In this document: piece by piece, positions 10,815 to 23,291 of the stretch | How positions within the stretch are numbered: the stretch's first letter is position 1 | How the letters are laid out: each line of letters begins with the position of its first letter | DNA from: Nymphaea colorata | Taxonomy: Eukaryota > Streptophyta > Magnoliopsida > Nymphaeales > Nymphaeaceae | Length of the DNA: 64,000 bases | NCBI RefSeq assembly: GCF_008831285.2 | Contig: NC_045139.1 | Location: 23,230,412 to 23,294,411, forward strand | Direction of reading: 5' to 3' | The notes under the pieces: model-generated | What the model saw: only the letters and a program-made list of their open reading frames with translations | Databases searched by the model: none | What the model was told of the DNA's origin: nothing | Translations under genes and position numbers: made by a program

Positions 10815-12536
10815 CTGAGCAATTCAAACAAATGCAATCCAATAAGACATTGTATTAAGACATTGTATGTTAAATGTGAAATTTAACTAAATGAAGAACA
10901 AGAAAATTGGTCCTACAAATTGAAAATTAAACACAATGTAATCAAAAGGTTCTTACTTAATGGCCCTACCAAACTGAGGACTTCTATGAAGAAATCATAA
11001 CAATCATGCAGGAAGAAGCAAGGACATCATTTGTTCAAATTTCTCATGCATAGACAAGCAAGATAAAGCTCAATTTCTTGATAACACCCCTTAGTCACTA
11101 ATAGCATAATGATTCATAACACCCATGCATAGACAAGCAACAAAAAGCTCAAATTTTTTTATAACAGTCCCTCAGCCACTGATAATGAAACAATTCAACA
11201 CGGTATTGAGTCGCATCACTAGATTGGACAAATCATAACTCGCAGCTAAATCACCCCAAAACCATAAACTAAGTTGAAGTTAAAACTTTTGTCTAGAGAT
11301 GTAGACATGAAATCAGTGGAAAAAAGAGAGCTGCATGTGATTGCTAGATAAGCTAAGCTTCTCCGAGTACGTTGAATCTCCTTTCCATGGTTTCCAAGAA
11401 GTGAACAAGTAAATCTATATGTTTCTTTGTGTGTGCTTCTTAGGAGTGCACTTTAGTTGGACAATCAGATCTTGTACTAGGTAAACAGCCAAATTATCAA
11501 ACTCTCCTAACTGCAGTAATTTTTCTTACAAGTATATCTTCTAAAGCGTTAGAAAAATCACATTTGTGTATCTCAAAATGGCTTAAGATTGTTGCAATTT
11601 TGATCCTCAGTAGAAAAGCAATTTACCCATGGATAGCAAAAAAAGGGGCAGGAGAGATGACTATTCAAAGCTATACCACAGACATAAGACCAACTAGATA
11701 AACAGTATTTACCAATTTTCCTTCTTTCTTTGACATTTTTTTCTGAAAGTAATTCAACTGATAAAATTTAATCTGACCACGAAGAAACAAAAATAACTTT
11801 CTAGTTATGTCAGTTACTAATATTGAAGAAGACTGATCTACATTAACTCATGATACGTGTCATGTCAAGAATAATGTTGTGATCACTGATCATCACCATG
11901 CAATACTCATCAGTAGCATCATTCTATTTCTACCAATGGAGACAAAAGGCATAGGGGAAACCTAGGTAAGTCACCTACTCAGATGAAAGGGAAAAGGAAA
12001 ACCAAAAAGGACAAACTGATTTTTTTTTTGTCAAAGAAATGCACAGTTACAAGATAACTACGTTCATTTGTGTTTATCAGGTCTTCATGTTGTTGTTAAA
12101 ATTGTAAATGAATGCATTACATGGATTTATGGCCATGCAAAATTGTGCACCATATACATGGCTATGTACAGTTCACAAAATATGGGGACTGAGTAATTAC
12201 AAAGAGCACAGAGCTTGTCTATGAGCCACCTGAAAGACTTGATTGATTATTCACAAGGTGTTAAGTTAGTTTTGCAAGAAAGTGAACGACAACTTATATT
12301 TTGACAAAGCAATTTCTCATGGCACCTGATGAGCCATCAATCACATTCATCAGATGGTCCATGAAAAGTCCACATATTCCATAAACTATATCTATATGTG
12401 TAAGAAATGGATTCAACCGGTCTCGTTTTCAAAGTGCTTTTTTCATCCCCCCCCCTTCCCAAAAAAACCTTTTTGTTCTCACTTTGGAGGATCATAAGGT
12501 AGTCCTATGATGAAACTGGTTTAACTTGTTTTCCAT

Positions 12537-12540
<4 letters not shown>

Positions 12541-12578
<38 letters not shown>
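12541..12578. repeat. (AT)n microsatellite
   Basis: About 19 TA/AT dinucleotides. The homologous site in the left arm (29607-29658) is longer and that in the right arm (30113-30136) shorter. Confidence 0.9.
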
Positions 12579-12583
<5 letters not shown>

Positions 12584-12723
12584 GTTCCATGCTGCCATTT
12601 GTCAAATATTGCTCCTAAAAAATTAATTTTAGCCATCTGACAACCAGCATAGAAATCTCTTGTGTACACATAGTTGAAACCATTGGATGCTATCAATTGA
12701 GAAGCCCTTGTCAATTGCCAATT

Positions 12724-12747
12724 GGAGAGAGAGAGAGAGAGAGAGAA
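12724..12747. repeat. (GA)n microsatellite
   Basis: About eleven GA dinucleotides just beyond the right edge of the L1 duplicated segment. Confidence 0.85.
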
Positions 12748-12964
12748 GTAGGGGGAGGGGGGTTAAGACCAAACTACATTAGCCTCAAGTCCAGCCACTC
12801 TCAACCCAAATCAACACACGTTGGCACCATCGTGAGTGAAGGATGTCATCTACGCCGTGGTGTGTATAAAATTTTTGTGCACAAATTTAGTCATGAAGAA
12901 AGATGCCCTTGATCAATAGAAAAAAGAAAACTTTTGGAGGGACCAAAAAAAAACTGTAAAAGAT

Positions 12965-13245
12965 TTTAAGATTTGATAAAATTGAAGTGTGTTAGGTTGT
13001 ATATGCATATCATTATGACCGATATACTCAAAAAGAGTATGAATTTCGCTTATGACATTATCTCATGCCACAATAGTTATCTTATATGCATTATCTCATA
13101 TGTATGTTGTTATCTCATATCAACCTTTGTAATTGTTATTATCATTGTAGGTATGAAATAATGACATGAGTATGAATAATGTGTATGAGATTGCGACATG
13201 AGTATGATAATGGTAAGAGTATGAGATAACGAGTATAAAACGTTA
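12965..13245. repeat. Array of ATGAGATAATGA-like motifs in inverted halves
   Basis: From about 13020 to 13110 the + strand repeats TTATCTCAT-like motifs; from about 13145 to 13240 it repeats the complement, TATGAGATAAC-like motifs, with a short unique centre. The whole could fold into a loose hairpin. Similar motifs occur at 7700-7826 and, inverted, at 32140-32290. It may be a small non-autonomous element or a degenerate minisatellite. Confidence 0.5.
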
Positions 13246-13268
13246 CAATGATGTGCCTTTTTTTATTT

Positions 13269-13740
13269 TTAGTACCTTTCTAAGTGGAAGGTGGAAATTT
13301 CAAGTTCTTGTTGTCCATCAATGAAAGAGGAAAATTGAGAAAAATCCTGGATATGAGAAGTGAAGAAAAATCCTATGAAGTTGAGAAAGTCACAACTAGG
13401 AATGCTATTGACTCTGGCGATCAAGCGTATGCAAGGATTTAGCAGGATAATGTCTTGAGAGAGAAGCCAAAATGTTCTGTAAGATCTTGGCAGGTAGTAA
13501 AATGAAAGTTGAGAGATGGGCTTGGGGCTTGTGTAGTTGTTCCTCTGAGTCAGTAATCCAGAGTACCGGGTAGGCATAAAAGTGATTTACGTCTATTTCG
13601 TGAAGATAATGACTTACGAACTTTTGGCTCGTTGAAAACCCGTAAGGTGAAGCGGGTTGGACAGGTGACAAAGCTACACATAACCACTAAAGCGGTGGAG
13701 CTTCGTAGTAGCCTTTGGAGTGGTGAGGTACTCCCTCAAA
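13269..13740 (-). other. Unrecognised open block (about 90-100 codons), no family seen
   Basis: Two overlapping minus-strand frames (13269-13577 and 13405-13671) cover a stretch with more balanced composition than its AT-rich surroundings. One reads with a plausible amino-acid mix (FSTSQKFVSHYLHEIDVNHF), but neither frame shows a domain I recognise. It could be a fragment of an organelle-derived insertion, a captured exon or a decayed element. It is bordered on the right by A-rich sequence (13755-13860). Confidence 0.25.
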
Positions 13741-13863
13741 GGTGAACGTCAGCCTAAAAAAAATATCAAACACAGGAAAAAAAATCAAAAGGCAAAAAGC
13801 CGAATGCAAAAGAAAAAAAAAAGAAAAAAAAAGTAAAACAAAGCAAAAGTTATCTGCCAAGAG

Positions 13864-15330
13864 ATGAATGACATGAAGGCTGAACTCGCAAGAATTGAAT
13901 ATGACAATCTTTCGTGGATGTATGATTTTGGGGTCAATATCTGCTCCTTTTTTTTGTTATCTAGGAGGATTCCTTTATGTTCATATTCTGGAAATTGAAA
14001 GACATTCTCTCTAAAGATTCGACAACATTGATGCGAAATAAAACCTAATGCTTGTATGGTACTATACGTAAATTAAGGTTATATTATTTGCACAACACGA
14101 GCACTCAAGCTTATGAGTTGAATTGATCATTTTTGAACTATTTCAAAATTCAAAGTAAAAACTTGACGTCTCTCATATGTTTCCAGTCTTCCTAAGAATA
14201 GGAGGAACTAACCACTCCCCCTTTGGTCTGGAAAATGTTTGTCCATTTCATTACCAAATTGCTAGTCCTTACATGAAATAGATAAAACCCCTTAAACCTA
14301 GTCCAACCATGTTGAGCGTGATGAATTATCCATCATTTCCTTTTGTCTTCGGAGAGGTAGACCATTTGGGACAAGTAATTAAAGTTGATTCATTATTCCA
14401 TCTTAATTGCATAATCCAAACTTAGGGTATTTCTTTTCAAAAGCACTAGGTGATATTTTTCAAAAGTTCTATCGAAGCTGCATACTTGTATGTTCTTGGC
14501 TTCACCTAATCTTGTTTTTGTGAGTTGTATAAATTTCATCTATTTCATCTTTATTTTTAGTTTCATTCTAGTTGTAGTTAATATCTTTTATGTAGTAGTA
14601 TAGTTATGTAATAAGAGGATCAGCTGAGGCCTTCAGCCCTCCGAATTCTTAAGTGTTTCAATACTTCTTTAGAAATGGTTTATGCCCCTTCTCTTTTTCC
14701 CACCTTAATAATTTCTGTCTCCATCCATGTCCGTCACCATGCATTTTTATGTCATCAATCTAGGGCTTGAATTTTTTTTTATTCCTCTAGCACTTGGGTG
14801 GTCCCTTTATTTTAATTTACATGTGACTGGACATGATCCTAAATTGTCCGCTGGTTGTCTTTTATTTTCAAGAGGCCTCTACTTGGTGGAGGCTTGGTTT
14901 CTCGTTTTGCATTTGAGAGTGACTACATAAATTTTGTATGAGGTGAATGGTTCCAACTTGGTGTATTTAGACAATGCAGCTACATCTCAAAAGCCATATG
15001 TTGTTTCGGATGTTCTTTGTGATTATGTGAGGCCTACAGCTCAAATGTTCACCACGATATTCATTATACTACACCTCTTGGAGTGTTATCGCCACCAATT
15101 GTTATCTCTATAATTGCTGCCATTGTAGACGCACTTCAAGACCCTGTCGTTTATCTCAAACTAGCGGTTGAGCGAGGAATTTTTCATGAGAGGGGGCGAA
15201 TTATACTTTCAAAATTTTAACAGGATCCGGAAAATAATTTTTCAAAATCTTTATGTAGGACAACTGAAATTCTTAAAAATTTACATGCAAATTAAAAAAA
15301 AAATCTTTTTGAGATGGAGGTAAAGGCCCA
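13864..15330 (+). repeat. Copy B of the SufS-containing segment
   Basis: The longer and better preserved sister of 864-2040, in direct orientation. It contains AT-rich sequence that may have been a SufS intron (13864-14938), the SufS exon fossil (14939-15078) and a dispersed repeat (about 15100-15330). The last part also appears inverted at 38640-38900 in the right-arm-only insertion, so it belongs to an independent repeat family. From 15331 to 15464 I see only AT-rich sequence. Confidence 0.7.
14939..15078 (+). pseudogene. Cysteine desulfurase (SufS/NFS2) exon fossil, copy B
   Basis: In frame from 14939 it reads EVNGSNLVYLDNAATSQKP and continues YVVSDVLCDYV; after a frame change it reads NVHHDIHY. 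Plastid NFS2/SufS proteins have EVNGSKLVYLDNAATSQKP followed by a short helix and NVHRGIHYL at the start of the mature enzyme, so the match is specific. SufS is a pyridoxal-phosphate enzyme supplying sulfur to the SUF iron-sulfur pathway. Neither the catalytic Cys nor the PLP lysine region is present, and downstream sequence is unrelated repeat. It is a dead exon, apparently carried with part of its upstream intron. Confidence 0.85.
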
Positions 15331-15695
15331 TGCCGCACACTTGAGAATAAATAATGTAATTAAAAAAACAAAAACAAAAAAAGCCGTAAGGGATTGCATA
15401 CCTAGTCAGTTTGATATTGGGTGATTGATGCATTTCCCATCCAAGTCCTTTAGGCACCTTAATTCTCTTATTCTCGTATTTGTAATTTATGCTTGATTTT
15501 TAATCTATTTTATTTCAAAGTGCCACAATGGGAAAGTACCACTTTCAGCTTGAGTGCTGCGTCAGGGAAAATCCCTTAAACGCGATCAATAGGATATGAA
15601 AATAGGAAGGAAACACAAGGCAAGGGAATAATGGTAACCAAAGGCTACCAAACGCATAGAACTCATTGAAAAACATGGTACTTTAAATATGTTCT

Positions 15696-15925
<230 letters not shown>

Positions 15926-16004
15926 ATGTATGCATGTATGCATATACATTCATGTATGTACCTGTTTTATCTATGATAAACAGTCTCGCCTAGACAGGTG
16001 TTAG

Positions 16005-16560
16005 GTGCAGAAAGAGATGCAGTCAACATGTCTGATGCCCTCAGCAGTACCGGGCCATTTTTGTCCAAATATGGACGCATACCTAGCTCACTTCAACATC
16101 GAATCAGGTGCAGTCATCCCGTATCAAGGAGTAAAATCATCCACTTTTAATACGGTTAGAGTTCGATCGAACCCCATATCAACTGGTCAACTATTACTGG
16201 TTGCCACAGTCGCCTCCCTAGTCCTGAAATCTCCAGTTCATTATTCATGTGATCTCCAGCAACATGCTTCAGTCTCTAAGTGGCAAACCACCAAACTCCA
16301 ACATTGTGTTTCCCTCTCCAACCGGCAAACCTACGTTCTCTGGTGAACTGTCTGTTGTTTGGTACCTGTTTTCATCTCACTTGTTTCCTTTCTTCATCTT
16401 GTTTCCATTTGATAGCATGTTTTTCTTTCACTGTGCTTTGTTGCTTATATTTTGGAGTCTTTTCTGTGTTTGGTACCTCACTCACTTTTGGTTAAGACTG
16501 CATTTTCTCTACAGATCCTACACTCGTTATGAGAGACTGTTTATACAGCTATAAACTTAT
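16005..16560 (+). other. Unrecognised open stretch, mirrored at 50513-51070
   Basis: Overlapping frames of 113, 101 and 71 codons lie here. The stretch (Met-Gln-Lys-Glu start; later [20 protein letters not shown]) shows no domain I know. It lies in the FAM133-like second intron of both arms, with only a few differences between them. Nothing indicates selection for a protein, but its composition is less AT-rich than the intron around it, so a decayed retroelement fragment is possible. Confidence 0.25.
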
Positions 16561-18179
16561 AACAATAAAACTGTTATATATATTAGATGCTGTTTAGCCT
16601 GTTTTACTGCATATGGTTTCTGTTTCTGTGATCTGTGGACTGTTTTGCTGCATAGTGCATCATTTGCTGTTTCTCCTATTCTGTTAATGTTGCATGAGTG
16701 CATGAAGTAGCTGCCTATCTTACATATGTATATGTTCCTTACATATATGCTGTTATATACACATAGTACATGCTGTTTTGTTGGAATAGTGCATACTTAT
16801 CTAGTTATTATATTAGAATCATTAGAATGATATCTTTTTATATTGTTAACTGATCGAATTATCTTTTATGAGACCTTTTGTATGCTTTGAAGGGCCTTGT
16901 TCATGTGTATTAGTTCACATCATAACCACAAATATTGTTCCTAGATTTTTATTGGCAAGGCTTTTCTCGGGTATTTTTTGCAAAGTACTTTTTTGGGAAA
17001 TTCTTAGGGCAATCTCGACAGTTTTTTAAAAAAATAACAATAAAATAGGTAACAATAAAATAAATGACAACCTCAGAAGAAGACATAAAAACTATCTAAA
17101 TAAAATGATATAAACTATGCTGCTTTTGTGATGATAGAAGAATGATGATAAAATGTAATTTGTGATCATAGAAATGGTCCTCACTTTGCACAAAAGTGGA
17201 AAAAACAATGAAACCAAATAAATAAGAAAAAAACAACCAGGCTTGCTCCCAGCAACGTTGCACACCGGTTGCTTACTTGCATCTCACGTTTGAAATGAAA
17301 ATACTTGCTTCTCACGTTTCAAATGAAAATAAAGTGAAAGCCAGGGCTTAAAGCCCTAAAAACATGTTAATTACCTGTTTTCCCATTTAAAAAAAGTACA
17401 TGCCAAAAAATGCCCCTTCAGCTCTCCTTTTAACATTGGTTGTCCTTTAAAAAAAGCATCCACGTGCTTGATATAAGTATTAGAACATTTTTATAATATA
17501 GAGAATGCCCTCATTTCACCAAATGAAAAAATACACAAAAAAGAATGATAAAAATGTGATAAAAACACAATCGTTTTACCAAAATAGCACATCCTTTTCA
17601 CACTTTTATCATTTTTTGTAAAAGCTCATAAATGTTTGAAATGTTGTGATACTTGTGGCTATGATTCATATGATATTTTGAGCTTTAATGGCTCTTATTT
17701 TATATTTTGGTATTTTTACATCATATTGACCCATAAAGGCTTGTTATCCTTGTGCACACCAAGTGAAAATTCATAGAAGTTTTGGAGTTTTTGTTGCACA
17801 AGAAAGTCCTCAAGAAAGTCTTCTACTAAGGTAGCATTTTCACTTCAACATCTGAAAAATGTGATGTCGCTGCCCACTGAATTCAAGCTCATAGATTAGA
17901 TAATTGCCACATCCAGCCAGAACGCTTGAAACCCATATCAAGGGATAAAGCACTATTGTTTAATGAATGCCCAAGCTCACAAAACAGACATATGAATAGG
18001 GAAAGTAACAGGGTGAAGAAATCTAATAATACTAGGATTAGGAACACGCAGGAGCTGGCTCACTTCCAACATAAATTTAAGCAGAAGAAACCCATGAAGA
18101 AGATTTTTGTGTTTGGAGTGTTGTTGATAGTCATTTTTATCATTTTGTCATGTTTTGAACCTTTATTTGTATCCAAGAT

Positions 18180-18420
18180 CCACATCATATGTAAGTAGAT
18201 CTAGAACTACCTTAGTCTTGATTCTCGAACCTCTTGCATGGACCAAGATCCAAGATCCATCCCTTTCCCCATTTAAAGGGATGTGGGCCTCATTTTGTAA
18301 ACAGAGTTGATGATGAAATGATATTCTAAGTTGTTTTCTTAGTATTTCCTGCTGAGTTTTGGTTATTTTGCTTAATCCAGAATTAGTTTTAATAGGTTCA
18401 GAGCTTAGTCGTTACAAACC
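18180..18420. other. Possible LTR remnant
   Basis: The sequence CCCATTTAAAGGGATGTG followed by a cue resembling the end of a retroelement transcript (TTTTGTAAACAGAGTTGATG) looks like the R/U5 part of a plant LTR. The same stretch is present inverted at about 43740-43980 and 48660-48900. No partner LTR, primer site or coding region was found, so this is weak. Confidence 0.25.
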
Positions 18421-18787
18421 TGCAGGATAAGGAACTGAAAATCCTAAGCGATTTACAAAAGAATGCTACAGAACTAGGAAACAGGAATAGATGCATCTCT
18501 AGCTGAAAGACCTAGACCTAGTAACCCTGATCAATGTCCTGTCTATGATATATAGTAGAGAAGTATAATCATCTTACAACCCCTTGCTCATTATTTGTCT
18601 TGCTTTTGCATTATTTTATTATCTCTTATCCATGTCGTAAATTCCTAATATCACATATACTAGAGAAGGATACGATGAGATAAAAAGCTTGGCTTATTTC
18701 ACTGTGTTGCTAATGTAGGTTTCAGTGAACTTAGCAATATGCATGAAAAGAGACATCTGAGGGCAAATCACAGCTATCTTGATGCTA

Positions 18788-18948
18788 GAAAATATGCAAT
18801 ATACAAAACTGAAATAGCATGATGTAAAAAAGACATCAAGTAAGCTTTTGGTAGTCCTTGAAAGTAAAAAAGATGCAATATAGAAAATTGAAATAGCATG
18901 ATATAGAAAAAAACATCAAGTAAGCTTTTGGCAGTGCTTGAAAGTAAC
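18788..18948. repeat. Tandem duplication of ~80 bp
   Basis: A block containing GACATCAAGTAAGCTTTTGG and a CTTGAAAGTAA end occurs twice in a row with small differences. The mirror copies at about 43214-43378 and 48130-48290 carry the same duplication, so it predates the inverted duplication. Confidence 0.75.
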
Positions 18949-19135
18949 AGTGCTCGTGATAAAGTATATCCAAGATTCGCCACACTGAAGGGTATGACAA
19001 AGAATTTATCCTTTTAGAGATGCTGGTGCAGAAGCAGATAATATATACAGACAATATCACATCAATTGCAACCTAACAACGGATAAAACAATATTATACA
19101 CCATACTAAAATGCATAACATTAATTAGAAATTAC

Positions 19136-21540
19136 CCGTTGTTTTTTCTTGAATTCCTCCCAAGTTATTGTATGAGAAGTATTAAGGCTTGCCAGGCGAG
19201 CAGCATGCCACTCTGGTGAATGAAATGAACCATCCATCTGCGACTGTCCTCATTAGCAAAATTCCAAAGAAACAGACCAAAAAAAAGAATGTAACAGAAC
19301 AGGATAAAGAAAAGATAGACAGCAAATAGGCAAATTAGAGGAAAAAATACACAATCTAAAACTTTCTACACAAAAGACAAAAATAGCTGAGAATTCATAA
19401 TGGATTGACTGGATAGGACTATCAGTGTTAGTAGCCATGGTTTATATCAGTGTCTATTGGCCCTTATAAAAAGTTGAATGTTTCTGCATGAACCTCGATT
19501 GTTATTACTTGTTGAACAGCCAAAGGCTTGGCTTAGCATGGATATACAAGGTGAAGTCGTAGCAATAACCACTTGCAGAAGGTGAGGATCAATCCTAACT
19601 GAGGTCAGCTGGTAGAAATTTTACATGCAATTAAGTTTCAGAAAGCTATAACTGCTCAGCAATTTAAATCAATTAGAACGAAAGGGCTCTTGTTAAGAAG
19701 GGTTAATCATATATCACAAGCTTGAAAATGAATGTAAGGCACCTTGAGACACGATCTGAAAAAAGGGAACTCGTAACAGATCAAAATGATATTAGGTTGA
19801 AAGGAGATCATAGGTACAGGCTCAGATGACCTTGAGTCCAGCCATGCTCGAGTATTGAATGACTCCAAATGTTTTAAGACCCATATGGAAAGCAGGTGGC
19901 ACAAAGGCACAAGTTTTCTCATCATTTTAAATACAAAGCCACCATGGCTCATCCGACCCAGTATTACTAGGGATGCAGGGCAATTCCAAGATGTTTCCTA
20001 GGTGGTTTGCCTAACACATGCAATTGGTTTAGGATCTAAATCTTGTTTCAGTCAGATTATAAGCTCTCTCAATGCAGGATCACACGAGCTAGTGTTTAAG
20101 GGTCTGCAAAGACCCTCAGAGTAACAAGTAAAGGAAAGATCATGAAGACTATAAGTGTTTAAGCTATAGAAATTTGCATGGGCCTTGACTGCAGAGGGTT
20201 GAAAGAGAATGTACGCATTGCATCATGACATACTATCGGCCTATAAGCAACCAAAAGAATATGTTTTCTAATAACATTAAAGAAAAGAACAAAATGAAGA
20301 ATGCTAAGCATGGTAGTGTTCAAAAATAAGGAACTTTCACGAGCATCCACAAATAGGATGTCAAAGGTAAGGAACTCGCCAGAGATGATGACCAAAATTG
20401 TTCTTTACTTGTATGTCTTAGTAATTGTATATAAGTCATTTATTTCTACATGTCACAATCGACGAATCAATATGACAACAGCGGGCTTATGGCAAGTGCA
20501 TATCTTCTTCAATTGGGCCTACTTTTTTGTCCACTGGAACGATTATGGCCAAAAATATACTTTGTTGATGGTGTTAATTTTGAACTTTATAGGTTGAAGA
20601 AGTGCCTTAATAATTTAGTTTGTAAACTGCCTGCACTTCTGATCCATGGTTATTTGGTTGTTTTTTTTAACTAAATACAAAATTCAAAAGCATGGTATGC
20701 TACACTAGTACAGCTTCCCTAGCATCATATATCGTAATACCACACTGGGTATGGCCTCGTGGATCTAAGAATATGCTGCCATGGAACCTTAAAAAGTGTT
20801 TAACTTTCTCCCACTGCAAACTTAAAAGTAAACATTCTACAAAATCGATGAGCTTGAGCCCTTAACCTACCATTTGGATCATAACTAACTACGCACCCTA
20901 GAGACCAGCATGCACGATCATCTGTCTCTCCAGGAAATCAATCATCAGTCTGCCGAACGTAGTCCATTTCACCTGCAGGGTGATCTCTCACCTTTTTTTA
21001 CTTTATCAACATCCATTAAAATTATACTGTATCTATCCCACCAAGTACTTCCAATCGGAAAGCATCGTCCTTATAGGAGATCCTACAAACAAATTGGAAG
21101 GATCCACACGCATGGAAACAAATAGTGTAGTAATTGTTCACCTTCAATTCTTGCTGCAACGGCTCCATCTAGAGACTATCCAAGAAAGGAATCTTCAACA
21201 CATTATCTTAAATGATGGCAATGGACCAACTAAATGGTGAATGTGGTCAGGTTGCGTTCTCGCAGTTGCCCACAATCTCTAGCACTTGGTTTTCCAATTC
21301 CAACTATCCCACGATATAAACGCCATAAACGAGCTCGGTGGTTCAGCCCAAAATAACATAAATACCACGACGTTCGATCGATTTAACATGGATAATTAAA
21401 CAAACCGACGTCTCAGAAAGGTAGAGAGAGTTGAGGTATGAAAAGGGACGAACCATTCCGTCTTCGATGTTTTCGGGCGCTCCTGAGGTCGAACTCATCC
21501 TCGCTCTCTGCATCGCCTTGTACGCTTGATTCTTCCCCAT
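19136..21540 (-). pseudogene. FAM133-like gene, left-arm copy with exons 1 and 2 only
   Basis: Exon 1 (21454-21540) codes for 29 residues beginning [17 protein letters not shown]. Exon 2 (19136-19237) codes for [20 protein letters not shown] and on to [12 protein letters not shown]. Both match the right-arm gene (40618-40704 and 42920-43021), and the splice signals are kept. The third and fourth exons of the right-arm gene (61281-61552) have no counterpart, because the arm ends at 15465 inside a repeat. It is therefore a 5' duplicate: if transcribed it could only splice into unrelated downstream sequence. Visible frames are not broken. Confidence 0.75.
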
Positions 21541-21884
21541 CTCTACACTCATAGATAGAGAGAGAGAAATTGCTGCGAGGACACCACCTAAAAGGAACGA
21601 CCCTCGGACGCAAACACAGAAGAGGGGAAACAAGACCTAAAAGGAACGACCCTCGCTCTCCTGCTGGGTTTCAAGACGGTCGATCAGCAGAAGACACGCC
21701 ACACGCGTGGCCGCGGTCGGAAGAGGCGCCCCAGTATTATCATATTTACAGAAATCCTCATAACGTTTGAGGTACTTCAATCCATGGCGTACTTCAGATT
21801 CGAAGATACACCATTTGGCACAAAAAAAATGCTTTGAACACTCCCACAAGCTCTAAAAAAAAAAGAAAAGGACAACTTCTAAAC

Positions 21885-21910
21885 AGATATATATATATAT
21901 ATATATATAT
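21885..21910. repeat. (AT)n microsatellite
   Basis: Thirteen or so AT dinucleotides upstream of the left FAM133-like exon 1; the mirror copy is at 40249-40264. Confidence 0.85.
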
Positions 21911-23291
21911 GCAATTGTATTGTTCATTTTAGAATCGTTTTTTTATTAAAAAATAAGAAAATCAATCAATTTTTGTCTATTTATATGTCGACTCTACGTG
22001 TGGCAACACAGGCTTATTTGGTATGTTTGGGTCCCTTTGGGGATGTCAACAGGTCGAACTTAGGCTAGATATTTAATTGAATTATTTCAAAGAAGTAAAA
22101 TATAAAATAAATTAACATCCTATTTGGCATCGAAATGACCCCCTGAGATAAAAAACCGATATCTGATTGGGTTTTGGATCCGTATTAAATAATTATCTAT
22201 TGAGGTTCAGGTTCAAATTCAAAGCTAGTCTCAAAATAAATAATTTATATTCAATAACTATGCATTTTGAAGTCAGTTTTTTATATTCAGATTTGGCTGT
22301 GCATCTAAAATTCAAATCCAGATTTAGCTGTAAACCTAAAAGTCACATTTAGATCAAATTCAGATTCTGATATATGGGACATCAGTTTCTTCATTTGCAT
22401 TTAAAACTGAATTTGAAATTTAATATATAAACATATAATATAACAAATTGGGTCATTGATCGATTGCTCGCAGAGACTTTTTTTTTCATCTAGAAGAGAG
22501 GTGCAACCTATTCGGCCCCATTAACTGTCCAAGTTAATCCGAATGATCTAAATAAGTGACATAGAAACCACCACATGAGAATAAAAAACTAAGCAACTAT
22601 TATTTCTCACGGGCTGCATTCATTTTTTAAAGGATTGAGTGTTTTTTCATGAACTTTCTTAGTGTAATGGCAAGTCCATGGGTTGATAAAATTTGATTAC
22701 TCCCCTCTTACTAGATCTATTAATTAGTAGGGTAAAAAGGAACGGATCTGAATGAACCCTGATACGGATTTGTACTCATTTAAGTGACCAAATCCACATA
22801 TGAATCTGAAGCCCGATAAAAATTCGATTAATTTATACTTAAATCAAGTTCAGATCCTACCTTGTTGATTCCAAAATCAGTTTCAACATTTCACAAGTCC
22901 AGATCAGAATGTAAATGATATTAAGCAAGATTTGATTGAGTAGAACCTGGTAAATGGTAGATGAATCCCTGGGCAGACAGTATGAAACTGTTTGTTTTCC
23001 TTTTGGGCGCCATACTACCAGCGAACTCTCGCCTAAAAGCTTTTCGCCCACCTGTACCAGAATTTCTAAAATATGTTCAAGAAATATAAGAAAGCAATTT
23101 TTTAGTTATCATCTATAATTAAATATGGGTGTTTACATACGTCTTATATTGTTCTCCTTTAATATCTAATTCTCCACACAACTAAGAGCTGATAATTAAA
23201 CTCACAATCTAGTAAATCAAGAAAGCCAGACTAAAGTATAGCAAACCGAGATAAGCTGGCATAATAGATAAAAAACTTATTTCACTCGAGA
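21911..23291. other. Intergenic region between the two duplicated genes, left arm
   Basis: AT-rich, with many GATTTGGAT/AAATTCAGAT-like words typical of small plant repeats (22140-22400 and 22740-22870). No gene is seen. The mirror region 37443-40240 carries an extra ~1.46 kb (37752-39210). Confidence 0.6.

Larger units (their letters stand above)
2631..12675. repeat. Outer direct copy (L1) of the inner arm of the inverted duplication
   Basis: From GGGAACTTCTCTC at 2631 to GTACACATA at about 12675 this matches 24769-29745 in the same orientation and 30015-36070 in the opposite one. Relative to L1, the left arm lacks 6124-7158, 7570-11249 and roughly 11375-11700. The right arm lacks the retroelement block 7820-10557 but keeps the neighbouring receptor-kinase exon. 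L1 thus holds PIG-C upstream sequence without the PIG-C coding region. Stretches without separate entries (5640-7060, 10815-12540) are AT-rich non-coding DNA. Confidence 0.75.
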
